In this document: positions 61,605-64,000 of the stretch, one piece after another
Position numbering within the stretch: the stretch's first letter is position 1
Layout of the letters: every line of letters begins with the position of its first letter
Assembly (NCBI GenBank): GCA_963920665.1
Contig: OY987273.1
Span: forward strand, 10,418,501 to 10,482,500
Direction: 5' to 3'
DNA: 64,000 bases
Source: Straminergon stramineum
Taxonomy: Eukaryota > Streptophyta > Bryopsida > Hypnales > Calliergonaceae
Notes under the pieces: model-generated
Told to the model about the DNA's origin: nothing
Seen by the model: only the letters and a program-made list of their open reading frames with translations
The model's database searches: none
Program-made: the position numbers and the translations under genes

Positions 61605-63840
61605 TTGAAGAGAAATGTGTCCTTTAGACCATTTTCCTTGTTAGTCCATGAGTTTGGTAGAATGGCATTCTCTCGCTTGTTTATAATATGCTTAACTAGG
61701 TTGTCATCTACTACTATAGTATTGTCAGGCGTGAATCTCCCTTTGTAGCCATTAAAAAAGCTATTAAGGTTTTTTAGGAAAAGCTCCTTGCTTGTTTTGA
61801 GCTCTTAGAACATTGTGACGTACCCCAACTTATCCTTGCACTTCAACGTTGTGCTAGAGTTTTGCCTGAGCACGAGAAAGGCTTTTTCCAAATCCCCCAA
61901 AAGATAATTGCATATTTCTTTGGTTGAGGACATTTTCATTGATTGAGCTCCACACCAAAACCAATGTTATCTCTCCTCACTCTCGCAAGAATTGCTCGCA
62001 CTACAAACAGATAAAGACTAACTTTGGCCCTACAATCGCAGGAATAGTCATAGAGTGCAATTGCTTTGGCTCCGCAATTTGCTTGGACCAACCCTTAGAC
62101 TTCACATCTTTACACACACATAGAATTCCATTCAAGTCCAGGATAATGTTGAGCCACTTCTTGGTCACCTTGTACCTCAAGGGAATCGAGATATCCTTTA
62201 ACGTTCCTCCACAAAGACATGGAGGATCCAATCCTTGCTACAAATGGACAAATTCATAGTTAGTTACTATCCTGCCTAGACAATTTTTCCAATTGCATCC
62301 AAAAGAACGGCCTGGAGAATTGATGTGTCATAGTGAATAGGAGAAGGTACTTTTGATGGTTCAAAATGAGAGTGAGGCGATGCAAGATGAATTTTTGGAG
62401 CCGGAGAAGGGAAAGATATAGAATCATTCAAATCATTGACCGGGCCTGTGATTCATGAATTTACAAAATGAAATTTGTGAGAACTCCATACATTAGTTCC
62501 TCAAGTAATGAGATTTAGAATACAAAATTGATTTTTTTAAATGGAGAACTCTGTAGTTAAATCCACTAGAAGTTTGGTTTCACCCCCCAAAATGAATGTT
62601 GCCTACTGAAATCTCCCACTATGTACAAGCTACGATACAAATCTAGTTGAGCCAACCTAAAACTCCATAAATTGAGATCGAGTTTTCAAATAGATCAACT
62701 TGCATGTGTATTTGCGTTGGGTGGAGGAGCACTGTGTTCGACTATCTGAGCAGGCTCTATGTTCATTCGATCAATGCTCACATTAGTTGGAGTTGTTGTC
62801 GTTGTAGGTTGAGCATCGACTTTAGCCTCAAAAACGACTTCAACTTCAACATCTGGTGGTAGAGCAAGAGTCTCGAGAAAGCTTTCCATGGACAGGAGAT
62901 GAGGAGGCACTACAATTTGATCCAAAGTAGGACCATGAGGAGGTGCAACAACAAGAGAAGGAATAGGAGTAGGAGGTGAAGCAAAAATAGAAGCAAGAAT
63001 TGGTGGAACAACAAGAGTAGGAGCTGGAACCACCAAATGAGGAGGAACACAGCCAAATTCAACTAAGCTTGACTCTCTACTATCCATTGAACCAAAAGTC
63101 TAAACTTGGATCATTGATGGGCTTGAGGTTGCAGTTGGAAGCAATGAAGAAATTAGAAAGATACCTTTCAGTTGGTTCATAATGTCATCGTGATAACTAT
63201 TTGACTTCATAGAAGTTGCGAGCATGAATTGCTGGAGTTCATCCATTTGCTTGTTAGTTTGGGCATATATGGCTAGACTCTATGCCCAATCATGTAGTCT
63301 CTCTTCTCTTAGCGTTTGAATTTGTTCTTGCCTATCGTCATGGTCATTTGTGACCTTCTTGCACTTCCTCTATATCACAGGTTGCAGTGGCGTGCTAGAT
63401 GTTTGCATTTCAATTGGCTAGCCAAATGATGTAGATGATGAGCAAAGGCTCTACAAGAGATTCATTGGTGGCATACCGTGTTCCTCTTGAACATCATTAA
63501 AGTCTATATTGTCCCCTTCCTCCTTTGTATACAAGGATAAATCCATGCTTTTGCATTGTAATCTACTTGTTTGGCTTGACGATGTATAAAGCATATCCTA
63601 GCGGACTTGGACTTGGCCTTCTTTCTAGAGGAGGAGGGAGTTGATGCCCCAATTGACTTCTTGCTATATATTTCTTCATCAACGAAATACCCTTTCAAGA
63701 GGAAATTGTTCTTGTCTAAGGATTTCCCAAGTTTTGCCTTATCGGTCTACTACTTTTATTCATCCGAGGTCCCAACAACAAACATGTTGAGACCCAACAT
63801 CTACAAATTGGCAATGCAAACAATTAAAAAAAATCATGTA
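61605..63840 (-). pseudogene. FCP1/NIF-like phosphatase pseudogene
   Basis: A minus-strand relic. From upstream: an exon-like start near 63800 after a TTTGTAG acceptor; a Lys/Ser-rich stretch (63504-63698); a Pro/Val-rich region (62695-63087, PPHLVVPAPTLVVPP); then the domain. In it, WLNIILDLNGILCVC (about 62140) is a decayed DxDx(T/V)-type HAD motif, and TPDNTIVVDDNLVKHIINKR (about 61680-61740) matches the VDDSPxKxxxN block of FCP1/NIF phosphatases. In the first motif the second Asp is Asn, so catalysis would be lost. Stops and frameshifts are present. Element D inserted right after NSWTNKENGLKDTFLFNV. Confidence 0.5.
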
Positions 63841-64000
63841 CACATTGGAGCAATATGAAATGATCAATTCAAAGAGGTCGAGTCAACCTAATTCAGATTG
63901 AAGTCATAATATAAGTGATAGAGCAAGAAAAGGTCCGATCTACCTAAACGACTCTTACTATTGTGGCATGCATGTGAACTTTGCTCCCGCAAACAATGAA

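Noticed and set aside
1..64000. CRISPR arrays, rRNA, tRNA or bacterial operon structure
   Set aside because: Nothing of the kind was seen. Introns and plant transposon hallmarks argue for nuclear plant DNA.

Overview
The window looks like nuclear DNA from a land plant with a large, repeat-rich genome. It is AT-rich, has plant-type GT/AG introns, and is packed with plant-type mobile elements: CACTA elements with CACTA termini and 3-bp target duplications, a SWIM-domain Mutator-like transposase, and retroelement-like units with TG/CA ends and 5-bp duplications. I cannot name the species. I found no intact host gene, rRNA, tRNA or CRISPR array. Every recognisable coding region carries in-frame stop codons, so this is an old transposon graveyard. 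All residue and alignment statements were made by eye.

Layout. 1-3040: 3' half of a Mutator-like element; a second, longer copy lies at 34.1-39.3 kb. 3.06-8.6 kb (minus): pseudogene with a ParB-like motif, split by retroelement copy C (4456-7297). 9361-10886: CACTA element. 12.0-12.6 kb: two MITEs. 12.6-19.7 kb: AT-rich, gene-poor DNA with a diverged direct repeat. 19737-21780: retroelement copy B with a MITE inside it, then another MITE at 21936-22120. 22.1-25.8 kb: nothing recognisable. 25793-26273: fragment E. 26.4-30.5 kb (minus): multi-exon pseudogene with a ParB-like motif and a possible methyltransferase-like end. 30.6-31.5 kb: tandem repeats. 39.4 kb: fragment of an FCP1/NIF-like phosphatase domain. 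41.0 kb: 90-bp tandem repeat. 42.8-48.9 kb (minus): multi-exon transposase-like pseudogene whose intron holds a 200-N gap flanked by what looks like a false assembly duplication. 50.3-61.6 kb: a nested stack. Retroelement D (minus) was interrupted by copy A of the same family, by a 3-kb CACTA element, and by a 1.1-kb insertion in a CTT repeat. 61.6-63.8 kb (minus): a second FCP1/NIF-like pseudogene, into which D inserted.

The most interesting system is the retroelement-like family of copies A-E. Three copies (A, C, D) are bounded by TGTCG...CRACA-type ends and 5-bp target duplications. No reverse transcriptase or internal LTR pair is visible. Each carries a gag-like frame of about 656 codons on one strand and, facing it from the other end, a second frame of about 155-160 codons. 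The protein ends of the second frame are conserved between copies, with mostly third-position changes. That would be a convergent two-ORF non-autonomous element, or an ORF-bearing long solo LTR.
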